Positions 39,150 to 49,506 of a stretch of DNA of 64,000 nucleotides are shown here, one piece after another; positions within the stretch are counted from its first letter, which is position 1, and each line of letters starts with the position of its first letter. The notes under the pieces were generated by a model. The model searched no databases. It was not told the origin of the DNA and saw nothing but the letters and a program-made list of their open reading frames with translations. Source of the DNA: Sideroxydans sp. Its GTDB lineage: Bacteria; Pseudomonadota; Gammaproteobacteria; Burkholderiales; Gallionellaceae. The stretch is taken from assembly GCA_028707175.1 (NCBI GenBank), contig JAQTUV010000005.1, positions 62,001 through 126,000 on the forward strand. The letters run 5' to 3'. The position numbers and the translations under genes were made by a program.

Positions 39150-40613
39150 TCACAACCCCAACTCGCCCCACATCGCATCCACCTTCGCCTTCACCTCATC
39201 ACTCATCACGATAGGTGTGCCCCATTCGCGCTGCGTCTCGCCCGGCCATTTATTCGTCGCATCTAGCCCCATCTTGCCGCCGAGTCCACTCACGGGAGAA
39301 GCAAAGTCGAGATAGTCGATGGGCGTGTTAGGCACCAGCAAGGTGTCGCGCACGGGGTCCATGCGCGTCGTGATCGCCCACATGACTTCTTTCCAATCAC
39401 GCGTGTCGATGTCGTCATCTACCACGATGATGAATTTGGTGTACATGAACTGGCGTAAGAAACTCCACACACCGAACATCACGCGTTTGGCATGACCAGC
39501 GTATTGCTTCTTGATGCTCACCACCGCCATTCGATATGAGCAGCCTTCGGGGGGAAGGTAGAAATCAACGATCTCGGGGAATTGTTTTTGTAGTAGTGGC
39601 ACGAACACTTCGTTTAGTGCTACGCCCAACATGGCAGGCTCGTCGGGCGGCTTGCCCGTATAAGTGGAGTGATAGATCGGATCACGACGCATGGTGATAC
39701 GTTCGATGGTGAAGACAGGAAACTTGTCCTGCTCGTTGTAGTAGCCGGTGTGATCGCCGTAGGGGCCTTCGAGCGCCATCTCATCGGGATGAATGACACC
39801 TTCCAGCACGATCTCGGCGGAAGCAGGCACTTGCAAATCATTGCCGAGACACTTCACCAATTCAGTCTTGCTACCGCGTAGCAATCCAGCAAATTGATAT
39901 TCAGACAAAGAATCAGGAACGGGCGTGACCGCGCCAAGGATGGTCGCAGGATCAGCGCCAATGACGACCGAGATAGGGAATGGTTGCCCCGGATTTTTCT
40001 GGCAGTGATCACGAAAATCCAACGCCCCGCCGCGATGCGCCAACCAGCGCATGATAACTTTATTTTTGCCGAGCACTTGCTGGCGATAGATGCCAAGGTT
40101 CTGTCTAGCCTTGTTCGGCCCACGCGTGACTACCAAGCCCCAGGTGATGAGTGGTGCCACATCGCCCGGCCAGCAATGTTGAATGGGGAGCTTACTCAGA
40201 TCGACATCATCACCTTCCCACACGATGTCTTGGCAAGGCGCGGAAGACAGCACCTTGGGCGACATGGTGAGTACCTGCTTCAGGATCGGCCATTTGTCCC
40301 ATGCATCCTTCAAGCCTTTGGGTGGCTCGGGCTCTTTCAGATACGCGAGCAACTTTCCAACCTCGCGCAACGCGCCGACATTCTCCTCCCCCATGCCCAA
40401 CGCTACACGACGCGGCGTACCGAACAGGTTGGCGAGCACTGGCATCTTGTGCCCCGCCACATTCTCGAACAACAGTGCCGGACCTTGAGCGCGTAACACG
40501 CGATCGCAAATCTCCGTCATTTCAAGATGCGTAGAGACAGGCGCGCTCACGCGCTTAAGTTCGCCGATTTTTTCCAGTTGGGAGATGAAGTCGCGCAGGT
40601 CGTGGTATTTCAT
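39150..40613 (-). CDS. ubiD: 4-hydroxy-3-polyprenylbenzoate decarboxylase UbiD
   Basis: Prenylated-FMN-dependent decarboxylase of ubiquinone biosynthesis. The 487-residue protein begins [20 protein letters not shown] and has the UbiD-family [15 protein letters not shown] motif with its catalytic glutamate region, plus [20 protein letters not shown]. It is last in a three-gene chain after two LpxL-type acyltransferases, joined by ATGA. A ubiX partner, needed for prFMN, is not in the window. Confidence 0.95.
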   Translation of the reverse strand: MKYHDLRDFISQLEKIGELKRVSAPVSTHLEMTEICDRVLRAQGPALLFENVAGHKMPVLANLFGTPRRVALGMGEENVGALREVGKLLAYLKEPEPPKGLKDAWDKWPILKQVLTMSPKVLSSAPCQDIVWEGDDVDLSKLPIQHCWPGDVAPLITWGLVVTRGPNKARQNLGIYRQQVLGKNKVIMRWLAHRGGALDFRDHCQKNPGQPFPISVVIGADPATILGAVTPVPDSLSEYQFAGLLRGSKTELVKCLGNDLQVPASAEIVLEGVIHPDEMALEGPYGDHTGYYNEQDKFPVFTIERITMRRDPIYHSTYTGKPPDEPAMLGVALNEVFVPLLQKQFPEIVDFYLPPEGCSYRMAVVSIKKQYAGHAKRVMFGVWSFLRQFMYTKFIIVVDDDIDTRDWKEVMWAITTRMDPVRDTLLVPNTPIDYLDFASPVSGLGGKMGLDATNKWPGETQREWGTPIVMSDEVKAKVDAMWGELGL

Positions 40614-41485
40614 TTGTAATAACTTTCTTCGCCCTCGGGGCGCGTCTTGAACCGCTTATGCAACCAGAAATATTGCTCCGGCATCTCCAAGATACGTTGT
40701 TCGATGAACTCGTTCATACGCCGCGCATCGGCCACATCATCCCCGCTGGGAAAGTTCTCCCACGCTGGATAGAAGGTCAGCACATAACCCGCACCACCCG
40801 GCAACACCCGCGTGATGCTAGGCACGACCTTGGCGCCCGTCATCTTGGCAATGCGCGACACCGACATCATCGTCGCCGCTGGCACACCAAAGAAGGGGAT
40901 GAATGCACCGTCCTTCACGCCTTGGTCCTGATCGGGCGGATAGATGAAAGGCCTATTCTCTTTCATCCCCTTCAGAATAGGACGCAAACCTTGCTGGCGT
41001 GAATACAGCAATTGAGTGCGAAAGCGCGCACGTTTTTCCAGCAATAACTGGGTGAGATAGACACTGCGCTGATTCGCATACATGCACACTGTGTCGGTGT
41101 TTTGCGCCACCCATTGCCCGCCTGCATCCATACCGACAAAGTGCGGGGTGAGCAGAATGGCAGGCTGTCCTTTTATCGCCTCGAAGTGTTCGACACCTTC
41201 TACGCGAATCAAACTGCTGATACGTTCCGCGCTTGACCACCACAGGATGCAGCGCTCTACTAAACCGCGCACAAACATCTTGAAATGTTCGCGCAACAAA
41301 GTGTTACGCATCTCTTCCGGCATGTACGGAAAGCACAAACGCAGATTCGTCTCACCTATCCGGCGGCGTTGCGACGCCAATAGATAAAGCATTGCACCCG
41401 TGGCATTGCCGATTGCGACAAGCAAACGGAATGGCAGAAAATGCAGTAACCACAAAGAAAAAACACCTAGACGAACCCACATCAC
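40610..41485 (-). CDS. LpxL/HtrB-family lipid A acyltransferase (copy 1)
   Basis: Inner-membrane enzyme expected to add a secondary acyl chain to lipid A. The 291-residue protein has an N-terminal hydrophobic segment ([20 protein letters not shown]) and the catalytic H-x4-D motif in [35 protein letters not shown] follows, the usual second conserved block. It overlaps the neighbouring paralogue and ubiD by ATGA. Which acyl chain it adds, and whether it is the early or late acyltransferase, cannot be told from sequence. Confidence 0.9.
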   Translation of the reverse strand: MMWVRLGVFSLWLLHFLPFRLLVAIGNATGAMLYLLASQRRRIGETNLRLCFPYMPEEMRNTLLREHFKMFVRGLVERCILWWSSAERISSLIRVEGVEHFEAIKGQPAILLTPHFVGMDAGGQWVAQNTDTVCMYANQRSVYLTQLLLEKRARFRTQLLYSRQQGLRPILKGMKENRPFIYPPDQDQGVKDGAFIPFFGVPAATMMSVSRIAKMTGAKVVPSITRVLPGGAGYVLTFYPAWENFPSGDDVADARRMNEFIEQRILEMPEQYFWLHKRFKTRPEGEESYYK

Positions 41486-42333
41486 AAATCCTTACTGACA
41501 TTCGGTGGCAACGCACCACGCGGTACTTTATAACGGTTATAGCTCCACAAATATTGCGCTGGGTGCTTGCGAATCACCCCCTCCAATGCGGCGTTCATCT
41601 GTTGAGGGATCGAACTTTCAGCATCAAACGAGAGCGCAGAGAAATGCAGCGCAAAACCTTCTCCGTTCGCCAAGCGTTCGCTATGACACATCACAACAGG
41701 CGCGCCACTGGACTCAATCAATCGCCCGATCAAGGTCATGGTGTAAGCAGGTCGCCCAAAAAACGGCACCCACTCACCCTCACCATTTCCCGGCACTTGG
41801 TCTGGCAAGATACCGATAGCCTCTCCGCGTTTAAGCGCCTTCAATAAGTGCCGAACCCCACCCAAATCAGCAGCCACCAATTTTGTTTGCCCTCTCTCAC
41901 GCCCTTGATGCATGAGTTTATCCAATGACTGATAGCGTGGAGGGCTATACATACAGGTGAAAGGCTGATGTGCCGCAACATAAAGTGCAATCACCTCAAA
42001 ACAACCAATATGAGGGGTCAGCATAATGACGCCCTTGCCCTGCGCCTGTGCAGCCGCGATACATTCCCATCCATGGCACTGCTTCACACTCGCAACTACT
42101 TCAGGCAAGGGGCGCTTCCACACCCACGGCAGTTCCATCACGCCTTTCCCTGCTTCGGCTATATTCGTATTTAACAACTGCGTTCCGCCTTCAGGGTGGG
42201 CGTGCCGAAGATTTTCGCGCAGGCGCGAAGCATATCGACCAGATGCTAGGTAAATGATCCATCCTAATAACACGCCCAGTCGATGCAATACTGATAGCGG
42301 AAGGAATGCCAACATTTCAAAAAAAATAACCAT
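41482..42333 (-). CDS. LpxL/HtrB-family lipid A acyltransferase (copy 2)
   Basis: A second lipid A late acyltransferase homologue, 283 residues. The catalytic motif is the H-x4-E form in IMLTPHIGCFEVIAL, and the second block is GILPDQVPGNGEGEWVPFFG. The two paralogues differ in the acid residue (D versus E) and in most of their sequence, so they probably add different chains or act at different positions. It is first in the chain and divergent from metK. Confidence 0.9.
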   Translation of the reverse strand: MVIFFEMLAFLPLSVLHRLGVLLGWIIYLASGRYASRLRENLRHAHPEGGTQLLNTNIAEAGKGVMELPWVWKRPLPEVVASVKQCHGWECIAAAQAQGKGVIMLTPHIGCFEVIALYVAAHQPFTCMYSPPRYQSLDKLMHQGRERGQTKLVAADLGGVRHLLKALKRGEAIGILPDQVPGNGEGEWVPFFGRPAYTMTLIGRLIESSGAPVVMCHSERLANGEGFALHFSALSFDAESSIPQQMNAALEGVIRKHPAQYLWSYNRYKVPRGALPPNVSKDL

Positions 42334-42366
42334 GTAGGAAGCCTAAAATAAAAGCGTATGGGGATT

Positions 42367-42375
42367 TGGTACAAT
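42367..42375 (+). promoter_or_regulatory. Extended -10 promoter element for metK
   Basis: TGGTACAAT is a TGn-extended -10 box, 38 bp before the metK ATG. The -35 region at 17 bp is poor, which is common with extended -10 promoters. No riboswitch-like structure is apparent ahead of metK itself. Confidence 0.55.
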
Positions 42376-42413
42376 GCGCGCCCTTTTACCATTGAAGCAA
42401 CACTCGGAGAGCC

Positions 42414-43577
42414 ATGAGCGAATATTTATTCACATCCGAATCCGTGTCCGAGGGCCATCCGGACAAGGTCGCCGACCAGATTTCTGACGCAATCGTCGAC
42501 GCGATTCTAGCGCAGGACAAGCATTCTCGCATTGCGGCAGAAACGCTAGTGAGTACGGGTTTGGTTGTACTGGCCGGTGAGATCACCACCAACGCACAGG
42601 TTAATTTTGCAAAAGTAGCTCGCGAAACCATACGTCGCATCGGCTATGACGATCCAAGCTTATGCTTCGATGCCGATGGTTGCTCCGTCCAAGTCTGTTA
42701 TGGAACACAAAGTCCCGATATCGCTCAAGGCGTAGATAAAGCCTACGACGACACACTCGACCAAGGCGCGGGCGACCAAGGTTTGATGTTTGGCTACGCT
42801 TGTAGCGAGACCGACACCCTGATGCCGCTCCCTATCTACCTGTCGCATCGCATCGTCGAGCGCCAAGCGCAATTGCGCCGTGATGGCCGTTTAAACTGGC
42901 TACGTCCCGATGCAAAATCGCAAGTCACCATCAAGTACGTAGATGACAAACCTTTCAGTATCGACACCGTGGTGCTTTCCACCCAGCACACGCCCGAGAT
43001 GGCACTAGAAGCGATTCGCGAAGCCGTCATTGAAGAAATCATCAAGCCGATATTGCCGCAAGAACTCATCAAAGGCGACATCAAATATTTGGTGAACCCA
43101 ACGGGTCGTTTCGTCATCGGCGGCCCGCACGGCGATGCCGGTTTGACTGGCCGCAAGATCATCGTTGACACCTATGGCGGCGCAGCCCCACACGGTGGCG
43201 GTGCATTCTCCGGCAAAGACCCCTCGAAGGTCGACCGCTCTGCTGCTTACGCCGGACGTTACGTGGCGAAGAACATCGTCGCTGCGGGTTTGGCTGAGAA
43301 ATGTTTGGTGCAGATCTCCTACGCCATCGGCGTCGCGCACCCCACCAGCATCATGGTCACCACCTACGGCACGGGAAAAATCTCCGACGAAAAGATCACC
43401 GAACTGGTGAAGCGTCACTTCGATCTGCGTCCAAAAGGCATCGTGCAAATGCTCGACCTGCTGCGCCCGATCTATCAAAAGACGGCTGCCTATGGTCACT
43501 TCGGTCGTGAAGAGCCTGAGTTCAAGTGGGAAGCAACTGATAAAGCTGCCGCCCTTCGCGCAGACGCTGGACTGTAA
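42414..43577 (+). CDS. metK: S-adenosylmethionine synthase
   Basis: Makes SAM from methionine and ATP. The 387-residue protein begins [20 protein letters not shown] and has the signatures [12 protein letters not shown] and [26 protein letters not shown] ribosome site precedes the ATG. It is the first gene of an activated-methyl-cycle cluster, followed by an SAH riboswitch, ahcY and metF. Confidence 0.98.
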   Translation: MSEYLFTSESVSEGHPDKVADQISDAIVDAILAQDKHSRIAAETLVSTGLVVLAGEITTNAQVNFAKVARETIRRIGYDDPSLCFDADGCSVQVCYGTQSPDIAQGVDKAYDDTLDQGAGDQGLMFGYACSETDTLMPLPIYLSHRIVERQAQLRRDGRLNWLRPDAKSQVTIKYVDDKPFSIDTVVLSTQHTPEMALEAIREAVIEEIIKPILPQELIKGDIKYLVNPTGRFVIGGPHGDAGLTGRKIIVDTYGGAAPHGGGAFSGKDPSKVDRSAAYAGRYVAKNIVAAGLAEKCLVQISYAIGVAHPTSIMVTTYGTGKISDEKITELVKRHFDLRPKGIVQMLDLLRPIYQKTAAYGHFGREEPEFKWEATDKAAALRADAGL

Positions 43578-43588
43578 TTCGTAACACC

Positions 43589-43660
43589 CACCCTCCGAGG
43601 GGTGCTGCAGCGGGGCAGGACACAGTCCCCCGTCAGGCTCGGAGCAAGTGGTTCAAACGT
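43589..43660 (+). promoter_or_regulatory. SAH riboswitch aptamer upstream of ahcY
   Basis: The sequence contains CTCCGAG (43593-43599), pairing with CTCGGAG (43638-43644), and the conserved CCGAGGGGTGCTGCAGC and CAGGCTCGGAGC blocks of the SAH riboswitch, known from the ahcY leaders of betaproteobacteria and relatives. SAH binding in this class raises ahcY expression. Exact boundaries are approximate. Confidence 0.9.
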
Positions 43661-43666
43661 ATCAAC

Positions 43667-43704
43667 TGCACCCATTCATTAACTTTTTAGATGAATGGAG
43701 TGCA
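43667..43704 (+). promoter_or_regulatory. Riboswitch expression-platform hairpin masking the ahcY ribosome site
   Basis: TGCACCCATTCAT (43667-43679) pairs with ATGAATGGAGTGCA (43691-43704) with one bulged A. The second arm contains the GGAG Shine-Dalgarno (43697-43700), six bases before the ahcY ATG. In this form translation would be blocked; the aptamer lies immediately upstream and presumably competes. Confidence 0.75.
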
Positions 43705-43706
43705 CT

Positions 43707-45125
43707 ATGACTACAAAGAAATTCACCGACTATATCGTCGCCGACATGTCCCTCGCAGCTTGGGGACGCAAAGAGATCGCCATCGCAGAGACCGAAATGC
43801 CAGGCCTGATGGCCATCCGTGAAGAGTTCGCCGTGACGCAACCCTTGCGTGGCGCACGCATCACCGGCTCCTTGCACATGACTATCCAGACCGCTGTGCT
43901 CATTGAAACGCTAAAAGCGCTGGGGGCGGAAGTGCGTTGGGCTTCGTGCAATATCTTCTCCACGCAAGATCACGCTGCGGCGGCAATCGCTGCGGGCGGT
44001 ACACCCGTGTTTGCCGTCAAAGGCGAAACCCTGACCGAATACTGGGATTACACCCACCGCATCTTCGAATGGACAGACGGCGGTTTGTCCAACATGATTT
44101 TGGACGACGGCGGCGATGCCACTTTGCTGCTACACCTCGGTGCGCGCGCAGAAAACGACGCTTCGCTCATCAGCAAGCCCACCTCCGAAGAAGAGACTTG
44201 TTTGTTCGCTTCCATCAAGGCCAAGTTGGCGCAAGACAAGACTTGGTACTCCACTCGCCTTGCTGCCATCAAAGGCGTGACCGAAGAAACAACCACCGGC
44301 GTACATCGTTTGTACCAGATGCACCAACGCGGCGAGCTCAAGTTCCCCGGCATCAACGTGAACGATTCCGTCACCAAATCCAAATTCGACAATTTGTACG
44401 GCTGCCGCGAATCTCTGGTGGACGGCATCAAGCGTGCGACCGACGTGATGATCGCGGGCAAGATCGCCGTGATCTGCGGTTACGGCGACGTGGGTAAAGG
44501 TTCGGCTCAAGCCATGCGCGCATTGTCTGCACAGGTATGGGTCACCGAAATCGATCCAATCTGCGCGCTGCAAGCCGCGATGGAAGGCTACCGCGTCGTT
44601 ACGATGGAATACGCCGCCGACAAGGCCGATATTTTCGTCACCACCACCGGCAACTTCCACGTCATCACTCATGACCACATGAAAGCGATGAAGAACAACG
44701 CCATCGTGTGCAACATCGGTCACTTCGACAATGAGATCGATGTCGCCTCGTTGGACAAATATCAGTGGGAAGAGATCAAACCTCAAGTCGATCACGTTAT
44801 CTTCCCCGACGGAAAACGCATCATCCTATTGGCCAAAGGTCGTCTGGTGAATCTAGGTTGCGGTACAGGACATCCGTCCTACGTGATGTCCTCTTCCTTC
44901 GCCAACCAAACCATCGCACAGATTGAACTGTGGACAGAGTCGCAAAATGGCGGCAACAAATACCCAGTCGGGGTGTATACCTTGCCCAAGCACTTGGATG
45001 AGAAGGTTGCTCGTCTGCAACTGAAGACATTGAATGCACAACTGACCACACTGACCGACCAACAAGCCGCTTACATCAGCGTGCCCAAGGAAGGTCCGTA
45101 CAAGGCCAACCACTACCGTTATTGA
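43707..45125 (+). CDS. ahcY: Adenosylhomocysteinase
   Basis: NAD-dependent enzyme that splits SAH into adenosine and homocysteine. The start at 43707 ([17 protein letters not shown]) is set by the GGAG site and gives 472 residues. Motifs are [18 protein letters not shown], the NAD-binding [16 protein letters not shown] and a C-terminal KANHYRY. It sits under an SAH riboswitch, fitting its substrate. Confidence 0.98.
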   Translation: MTTKKFTDYIVADMSLAAWGRKEIAIAETEMPGLMAIREEFAVTQPLRGARITGSLHMTIQTAVLIETLKALGAEVRWASCNIFSTQDHAAAAIAAGGTPVFAVKGETLTEYWDYTHRIFEWTDGGLSNMILDDGGDATLLLHLGARAENDASLISKPTSEEETCLFASIKAKLAQDKTWYSTRLAAIKGVTEETTTGVHRLYQMHQRGELKFPGINVNDSVTKSKFDNLYGCRESLVDGIKRATDVMIAGKIAVICGYGDVGKGSAQAMRALSAQVWVTEIDPICALQAAMEGYRVVTMEYAADKADIFVTTTGNFHVITHDHMKAMKNNAIVCNIGHFDNEIDVASLDKYQWEEIKPQVDHVIFPDGKRIILLAKGRLVNLGCGTGHPSYVMSSSFANQTIAQIELWTESQNGGNKYPVGVYTLPKHLDEKVARLQLKTLNAQLTTLTDQQAAYISVPKEGPYKANHYRY

Positions 45126-45127
45126 TT

Positions 45128-45186
45128 CGCCCTTCATTTCCGCCTGACCGCAGCTCAGTTTATCCTGAGCCTGTCGAAGGGCGGGA
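45128..45186. repeat. Dispersed repeat fragment after ahcY
   Basis: The gap contains CGCCCTTC at one end, and the segment TATCCTGAGCCTGTCGAAGG followed by GCGGG at the other. This is a common dispersed intergenic repeat theme in proteobacteria; the GCTTGTC/GACAAGC motif recurs at 51490-51570. No gene is present. Confidence 0.55.
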
Positions 45187-45218
45187 ATGACGATGCCGTA
45201 TTAGGTACACTCGAAAAC

Positions 45219-45578
45219 ATGTTGCTACGATTACTACTTATCTGGACGCTGAATTCCTTGGCACTGTTCGCTGTTGCGAGCTTGGTGCCAGGCATCCATG
45301 TGACGGGCTTCTTGGCAGCCTTCATTGCCGCCTTTGTGCTCGGCTTCGTCAACACGCTAATTCGACCCATTTTCTTAATCCTTACCTTGCCCGTCACCAT
45401 CATCACGCTGGGGCTATTCATCTTTGTCATCAACGGACTGATGTTCTGGTTCGCCGGTTCGATTTTGAGTGGTTTTACGGTTGATGGTTTTTGGCATGGC
45501 GTGATGGGCGCAGTGTTGTACAGCATCTTCACTTGGGCGCTGAATTCAGCTGCCGCACAACTCTTGGGGAAAAAATAA
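45219..45578 (+). CDS. Phage holin family IV-type membrane protein (PF04020-like)
   Basis: A 119-residue four-helix membrane protein similar to YvlD/phage-holin-4 family proteins, which are usually chromosomal and of unknown role. The hydrophobic spans start at about residues 3, 28, 55 and 92, with LGFVNTLIRPIFLILTLPV as a characteristic segment. Its place between ahcY and metF is, from memory, common in betaproteobacteria. The stop overlaps the metF ATG as TAATG. Confidence 0.85.
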   Translation: MLLRLLLIWTLNSLALFAVASLVPGIHVTGFLAAFIAAFVLGFVNTLIRPIFLILTLPVTIITLGLFIFVINGLMFWFAGSILSGFTVDGFWHGVMGAVLYSIFTWALNSAAAQLLGKK

Positions 45579-46411
45579 TGCAGCTACCACCAATCAGTTT
45601 TGAATTTTTCCCGCCACAAACGCCGGAAGGTGCAGAGAAACTCACCGCCGTGCGCCAACGCTTGGCTACATTGAAACCTGAATTTTTTTCTTGCACCTTT
45701 GGCGCAGGAGGATCGACACAGGATCGCACGTTAGAAACCATTCGCCTCATGCATGCCGAAGGGCATCAAGCTGCCCCGCATCTGTCTTGCGTTGGCAGCA
45801 CACGCGACAACATTCGCTCCTTACTATTCACCTACAAGGATATGGGCATCAAGCGTATCGTCGCATTGCGGGGGGATTTGCCTTCCGGCATGGCGAGCAT
45901 TGGTGAATTCCAATACGCCAACGAACTCGTATCTTTTATCCGTGCGCAGACAGGCGAACACTTCCATATCGAAGTCGCCGCGTACCCTGAGTTTCATCCG
46001 CAAGCCAACTCAGCCCGCGAGGACATGCTCAACTTCAAGCGCAAGATTCACGCAGGTGCAAATTCGGCCATCACGCAATATTTTTATAACGCCGACGCCT
46101 ACTTCCGTTACGTGGATGAAACTCACAAGCTTGGCGTCACCGCACCTATCGTGCCCGGCATCATGCCTATCATGCGTTACTCGCAGTTGGCGCGATTCTC
46201 CGATATGTGTGGTGCGGAGATTCCTCGCTGGATGCGCAAAACCATGGAAGGCTATGGTGACGATGTCGAATCTGTACAGGCCTTCGGTTTGGATATCGTC
46301 ACCAAATTGTGCGAAAAACTAATCGCAGGCGGCGCGCCTTCACTGCATTTCTACACACTGAATCAATCCAAAGCTTCTTTGGAAATTTTGAATCGTCTTG
46401 GTTATCGCTAA
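45578..46411 (+). CDS. metF: 5,10-methylenetetrahydrofolate reductase
   Basis: FAD enzyme that makes 5-methyl-THF for methionine synthesis. The start at 45578 (MQLPPISFEFFPPQTPEG) gives 277 residues, and the longer open frame lies inside the previous gene. Motifs include SCTFGAGGSTQDRTLETI, the folate/FAD-site GIKRIVALRGDLPSG and VPGIMPIMRYSQLARFSD. It completes the methyl cycle with metK and ahcY. A hairpin follows its stop. Confidence 0.96.
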   Translation: MQLPPISFEFFPPQTPEGAEKLTAVRQRLATLKPEFFSCTFGAGGSTQDRTLETIRLMHAEGHQAAPHLSCVGSTRDNIRSLLFTYKDMGIKRIVALRGDLPSGMASIGEFQYANELVSFIRAQTGEHFHIEVAAYPEFHPQANSAREDMLNFKRKIHAGANSAITQYFYNADAYFRYVDETHKLGVTAPIVPGIMPIMRYSQLARFSDMCGAEIPRWMRKTMEGYGDDVESVQAFGLDIVTKLCEKLIAGGAPSLHFYTLNQSKASLEILNRLGYR

Positions 46412-46423
46412 GGCAAGCTACAC

Positions 46424-46452
46424 ATCCCGCGCCTCTTGGAGCGGGATTATTT
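46424..46452 (+). terminator. Probable terminator after metF
   Basis: ATCCCGC (46424-46430) and GCGGGAT (46441-46447) pair across a 10-nt loop and are followed by a T-rich stretch. The stem is seven pairs, so strength is moderate. Confidence 0.65.
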
Positions 46453-46468
46453 TTAAATTGAGAATCAA

Positions 46469-47806
46469 ATGAAAACACCAGAACTCTTACTCCCCGCCGG
46501 CACTCTCGACAAGATGCGCACTGCCTTCGCCTTTGGGGCGGATGCGGTGTATGCCGGACAGCCACGCTACTCACTACGCGCGCGCAACAACGAGTTCAAA
46601 ATGGAAGAGCTGCGTATCGGCATAGAAGAAGCACATGCGCTAGGCAAAAAACTGTTCGTCGCCAGCAACCTGATGCCACACAACGCCAAGGTGAAGACCT
46701 ACATGGCGGACATGGAACCCGTCATCGCCATGAAGCCAGATGCGCTCATCATGGCCGACCCCGGCCTTATCGCCATGGTGCGTGAACGTTGGCCCGAGCA
46801 GGAGATCCATCTTTCTGTGCAAGCCAATACCGTCAATTACGCGGCAGTAAAATTTTGGAAATCACTCGGTCTGTCTCGCGTCATCTTGTCACGCGAGTTG
46901 TCGCTGGATGAGATCGCCGAGATCCGCCAAGAATGTCCTGACATGGAGTTGGAAGTGTTCGTGCATGGCGCGTTGTGCATCGCTTACTCGGGCCGCTGCC
47001 TGCTGTCTGGTTACTTCAACCATCGCGATGCGAACCAAGGCACGTGTACCAACTCCTGTCGCTGGGATTACAAAGTGGATAGCGCCATCGAAGACGGCAC
47101 GGGCCATATCGAAAAGATCGACTTCGATTTCGACAAGGCATTAAGCAACAGCGCTCTGTCCGATTGCGGCTCACAACCTCGCCACCCAGAGGCGGACAAG
47201 GTATACGTCATCTCGCGCCAAGACCATCCAGGCGAACTCATGCCCGTGTTGGAAGACGAGCACGGCACCTACATCATGAACTCGAAAGATCTGCGCGCCG
47301 TCGAGCATGTGGAGAAACTCGCCAAGATCGGTATCGACTCGCTCAAAGTGGAAGGCCGCACCAAATCCATCTACTACGTGGCACGCACCGCACAGGTGTA
47401 CCGCCAAGCCATCGACGATGCCGTCGCTGGTCGCCCCTTCAATCTGGAACTGCTAGGCGCACTGGATGCGTTGGCCAACCGTGGATACACCGACGGCTTC
47501 TACGAACGCCACCACACCCACGAACAACAGAACTACATGCGCGGCCACTCCGAGAGTTTCCGCCAACAATACGTCGGCGACATCGTGGCCTGCGCCAATG
47601 GCATGGCTGAGATCAATGTAAAGAATAAATTCTCCGTCGGTGACAAGCTAGAGATCATCCACCCTGCGGGCAACAGCATCGTCGAACTGAAAGAGATGCG
47701 CAGCATGGAAGGCAGTCCCATCATCGTGGCATCGGGGAGTGGGCACAAAGTACGGATACCGTTGCAGGGTGATCTTTCAAAAGGCATGGTGGCTAGGTTC
47801 GTGTAA
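46469..47806 (+). CDS. trhP: U32-family tRNA hydroxylation protein TrhP (YegQ-like)
   Basis: A 445-residue U32 peptidase-family protein. In E. coli the YegQ/TrhP member is needed for 5-hydroxyuridine at the tRNA wobble position. It begins MKTPELLLPAGTLDKMRTAF and has the U32 signature EVFVHGALCIAYSGRCLLSG with the cysteine-containing GTCTNSCRWDY after it. FeS- or prephenate-linked chemistry is known for family members; proteolysis is unlikely. A relative such as RlhA is an alternative assignment, but length and motifs fit TrhP better. Confidence 0.88.
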   Translation: MKTPELLLPAGTLDKMRTAFAFGADAVYAGQPRYSLRARNNEFKMEELRIGIEEAHALGKKLFVASNLMPHNAKVKTYMADMEPVIAMKPDALIMADPGLIAMVRERWPEQEIHLSVQANTVNYAAVKFWKSLGLSRVILSRELSLDEIAEIRQECPDMELEVFVHGALCIAYSGRCLLSGYFNHRDANQGTCTNSCRWDYKVDSAIEDGTGHIEKIDFDFDKALSNSALSDCGSQPRHPEADKVYVISRQDHPGELMPVLEDEHGTYIMNSKDLRAVEHVEKLAKIGIDSLKVEGRTKSIYYVARTAQVYRQAIDDAVAGRPFNLELLGALDALANRGYTDGFYERHHTHEQQNYMRGHSESFRQQYVGDIVACANGMAEINVKNKFSVGDKLEIIHPAGNSIVELKEMRSMEGSPIIVASGSGHKVRIPLQGDLSKGMVARFV

Positions 47807-47847
47807 AACGAGCTTTGCATCGCAAACTCATGACTGCTAGGGATCAG

Positions 47848-49470
47848 ATGGCCTCATGGTTTCAAACCCTCAATAAACGCTTCCGCTTCACGCTCGGCGG
47901 CGCCACGTTCATCCTCGCCTTCTCTGCGATCAATGCAGTGCTGTATCAGCTTCCGCTCTATCACTTCGCTTTCAGCGAACTAGATGTCTTCACGCTACCG
48001 GGCGTGCTCGCCGTATCGACGCTGTTCGTGATGGTGATGCTGTTGTCCCTGTTGGCGCTGTTCCTAGTCGCGCTCATCTCGCAACGCCTGCTCAAACCCA
48101 TCGCGATGTTCTTCGCCTTCGGCAACGCCATCGCCATCTATTTCATCCAGACCTATCAGGTGGTGTTGGACAAAGCCATGATGGGCAATGTGTTCAACAC
48201 CAACACGGCAGAGGCAGGCAGTTATCTGCATTCGGCATTCTTCCTACACATCGTGTTGTTCGGTGTGTTGCCGATGTGGCTGCTTTCTCGCATCACGCTG
48301 AAACATACGTCACGCTTGCGCCTCGCCGCCGCACTGATCCTCTCGCTGACGCTGTGCATCGGCTGGATCTATGCCAACGCCCAATCATGGCTGTGGATAG
48401 ACAAACATGCGCGCAAGCTGGGCGGCATGATCATGCCGTGGTCATACGTCATCAATGCCGCGCGCTACCAGACCGAGAAGGTGATGCAGACGCGCGAGAT
48501 GAAGCTGTTGCCCGATGCACATTCCACCACCCAGTCCAAGACCGTGGTCGTGTTGGTGATCGGTGAATCGGCTCGCGCCGCCAACTTCTCGCTGTACGGT
48601 TATGCGCGCCCGACCAATCCACTACTAGCCGAGGCGGGTGTAATCGCATTGCGTGGCGCGCATTCCTGCTCGACCTACACCACCGCTTCCATCCAGTGCA
48701 TGCTGGCGCACATCGACACCAGCTCCACGTTGATCCACAGCTACGAAGCATTACCCAGCTATCTGCAACGGAGCGGCATCGACACCATCTGGGTCAGCAA
48801 CAACTGGGGCGAGCCACCGCTCAAAGTGGGCACGTATCTGCGCGCCTCGGAGGTAAGCCAAGATTGCCAAGGCTCGGGATGCACACTCGATGAAGGTATG
48901 CTGACAGGATTGGCACAACGCATCGCCGCCGCCAAGAGCGACAAAGTGTTTGTGGTGTTACATCAATCAGGCAGTCACGGCCCGGATTACTTCAACCACT
49001 ATCCAGCAGACATGGAAAAATTCGCGCCCGTGTGCCGCTCGGTGCAGACACAAGATTGCAGCAGCGAAGAATTGAACAACGCCTATGACAATACCATCTT
49101 GTTCACCGACCGCATGTTGTCCAAGACCATCGCGATGCTACGCACCTTGCCCGACACGGCTACGCTGATGATGTACGCCTCCGACCACGGCGAATCGCTG
49201 GGCGAGCATGGCTTGTACCTGCACGGCACGCCCTACTCGCTCGCACCCGATGTGCAGAAAGACATTCCCTACATCGTGTGGATGTCACCCGCGTTCAAAC
49301 AGCGCAAGACGCTGGCAGCCGAGGCGGCACTCAGCCAAGCACAACACGCGCACGAGACGATCTTCCACAGCGTGATGGGCGCATTCGATATGCGTAGCGA
49401 CATCTACAAACCGCAGTTGGATATCTTCCGTGATGCGGCCAGCAACAATATGGTCACAAAAAATAAATAA
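47848..49470 (+). CDS. eptA: Lipid A phosphoethanolamine transferase (EptA-type)
   Basis: Inner-membrane enzyme that transfers phosphoethanolamine to lipid A. The N-terminal 190 residues have five membrane spans. The periplasmic sulfatase-fold domain has the zinc/nucleophile site VVLVIGESARAANFSLYGY, with the Thr in HSCSTYTTASIQCM, and SDHGESLGEHGLYLHG. The start at 47848 (MASWFQTLNKRF) has AGGGA upstream; ATGs at 47815 and 47830 are alternatives without a ribosome site. With two LpxL-type enzymes in the window, lipid A is well served. EptB/EptC-like substrate choice cannot be excluded. Confidence 0.9.
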   Translation: MASWFQTLNKRFRFTLGGATFILAFSAINAVLYQLPLYHFAFSELDVFTLPGVLAVSTLFVMVMLLSLLALFLVALISQRLLKPIAMFFAFGNAIAIYFIQTYQVVLDKAMMGNVFNTNTAEAGSYLHSAFFLHIVLFGVLPMWLLSRITLKHTSRLRLAAALILSLTLCIGWIYANAQSWLWIDKHARKLGGMIMPWSYVINAARYQTEKVMQTREMKLLPDAHSTTQSKTVVVLVIGESARAANFSLYGYARPTNPLLAEAGVIALRGAHSCSTYTTASIQCMLAHIDTSSTLIHSYEALPSYLQRSGIDTIWVSNNWGEPPLKVGTYLRASEVSQDCQGSGCTLDEGMLTGLAQRIAAAKSDKVFVVLHQSGSHGPDYFNHYPADMEKFAPVCRSVQTQDCSSEELNNAYDNTILFTDRMLSKTIAMLRTLPDTATLMMYASDHGESLGEHGLYLHGTPYSLAPDVQKDIPYIVWMSPAFKQRKTLAAEAALSQAQHAHETIFHSVMGAFDMRSDIYKPQLDIFRDAASNNMVTKNK

Positions 49471-49506
49471 AATACGCCGCAGTCATTAATACGTTAGGAG
49501 ACAAGC

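Noticed and set aside
42334-42413. Possible SAM riboswitch before metK
   Set aside because: The 80-bp leader has no conserved SAM aptamer features; only an extended -10 and a ribosome site are visible.
44130-44795. Long open frame antisense to ahcY (and similar ones opposite metK, groEL and ddl)
   Set aside because: They mirror strongly biased codon use of conserved genes and show no domains or ribosome sites of their own.
45219-45578. Prophage remnant suggested by the holin-type name
   Set aside because: The gene belongs to a chromosomal membrane family, sits in a conserved metabolic order and has no other phage genes near it.
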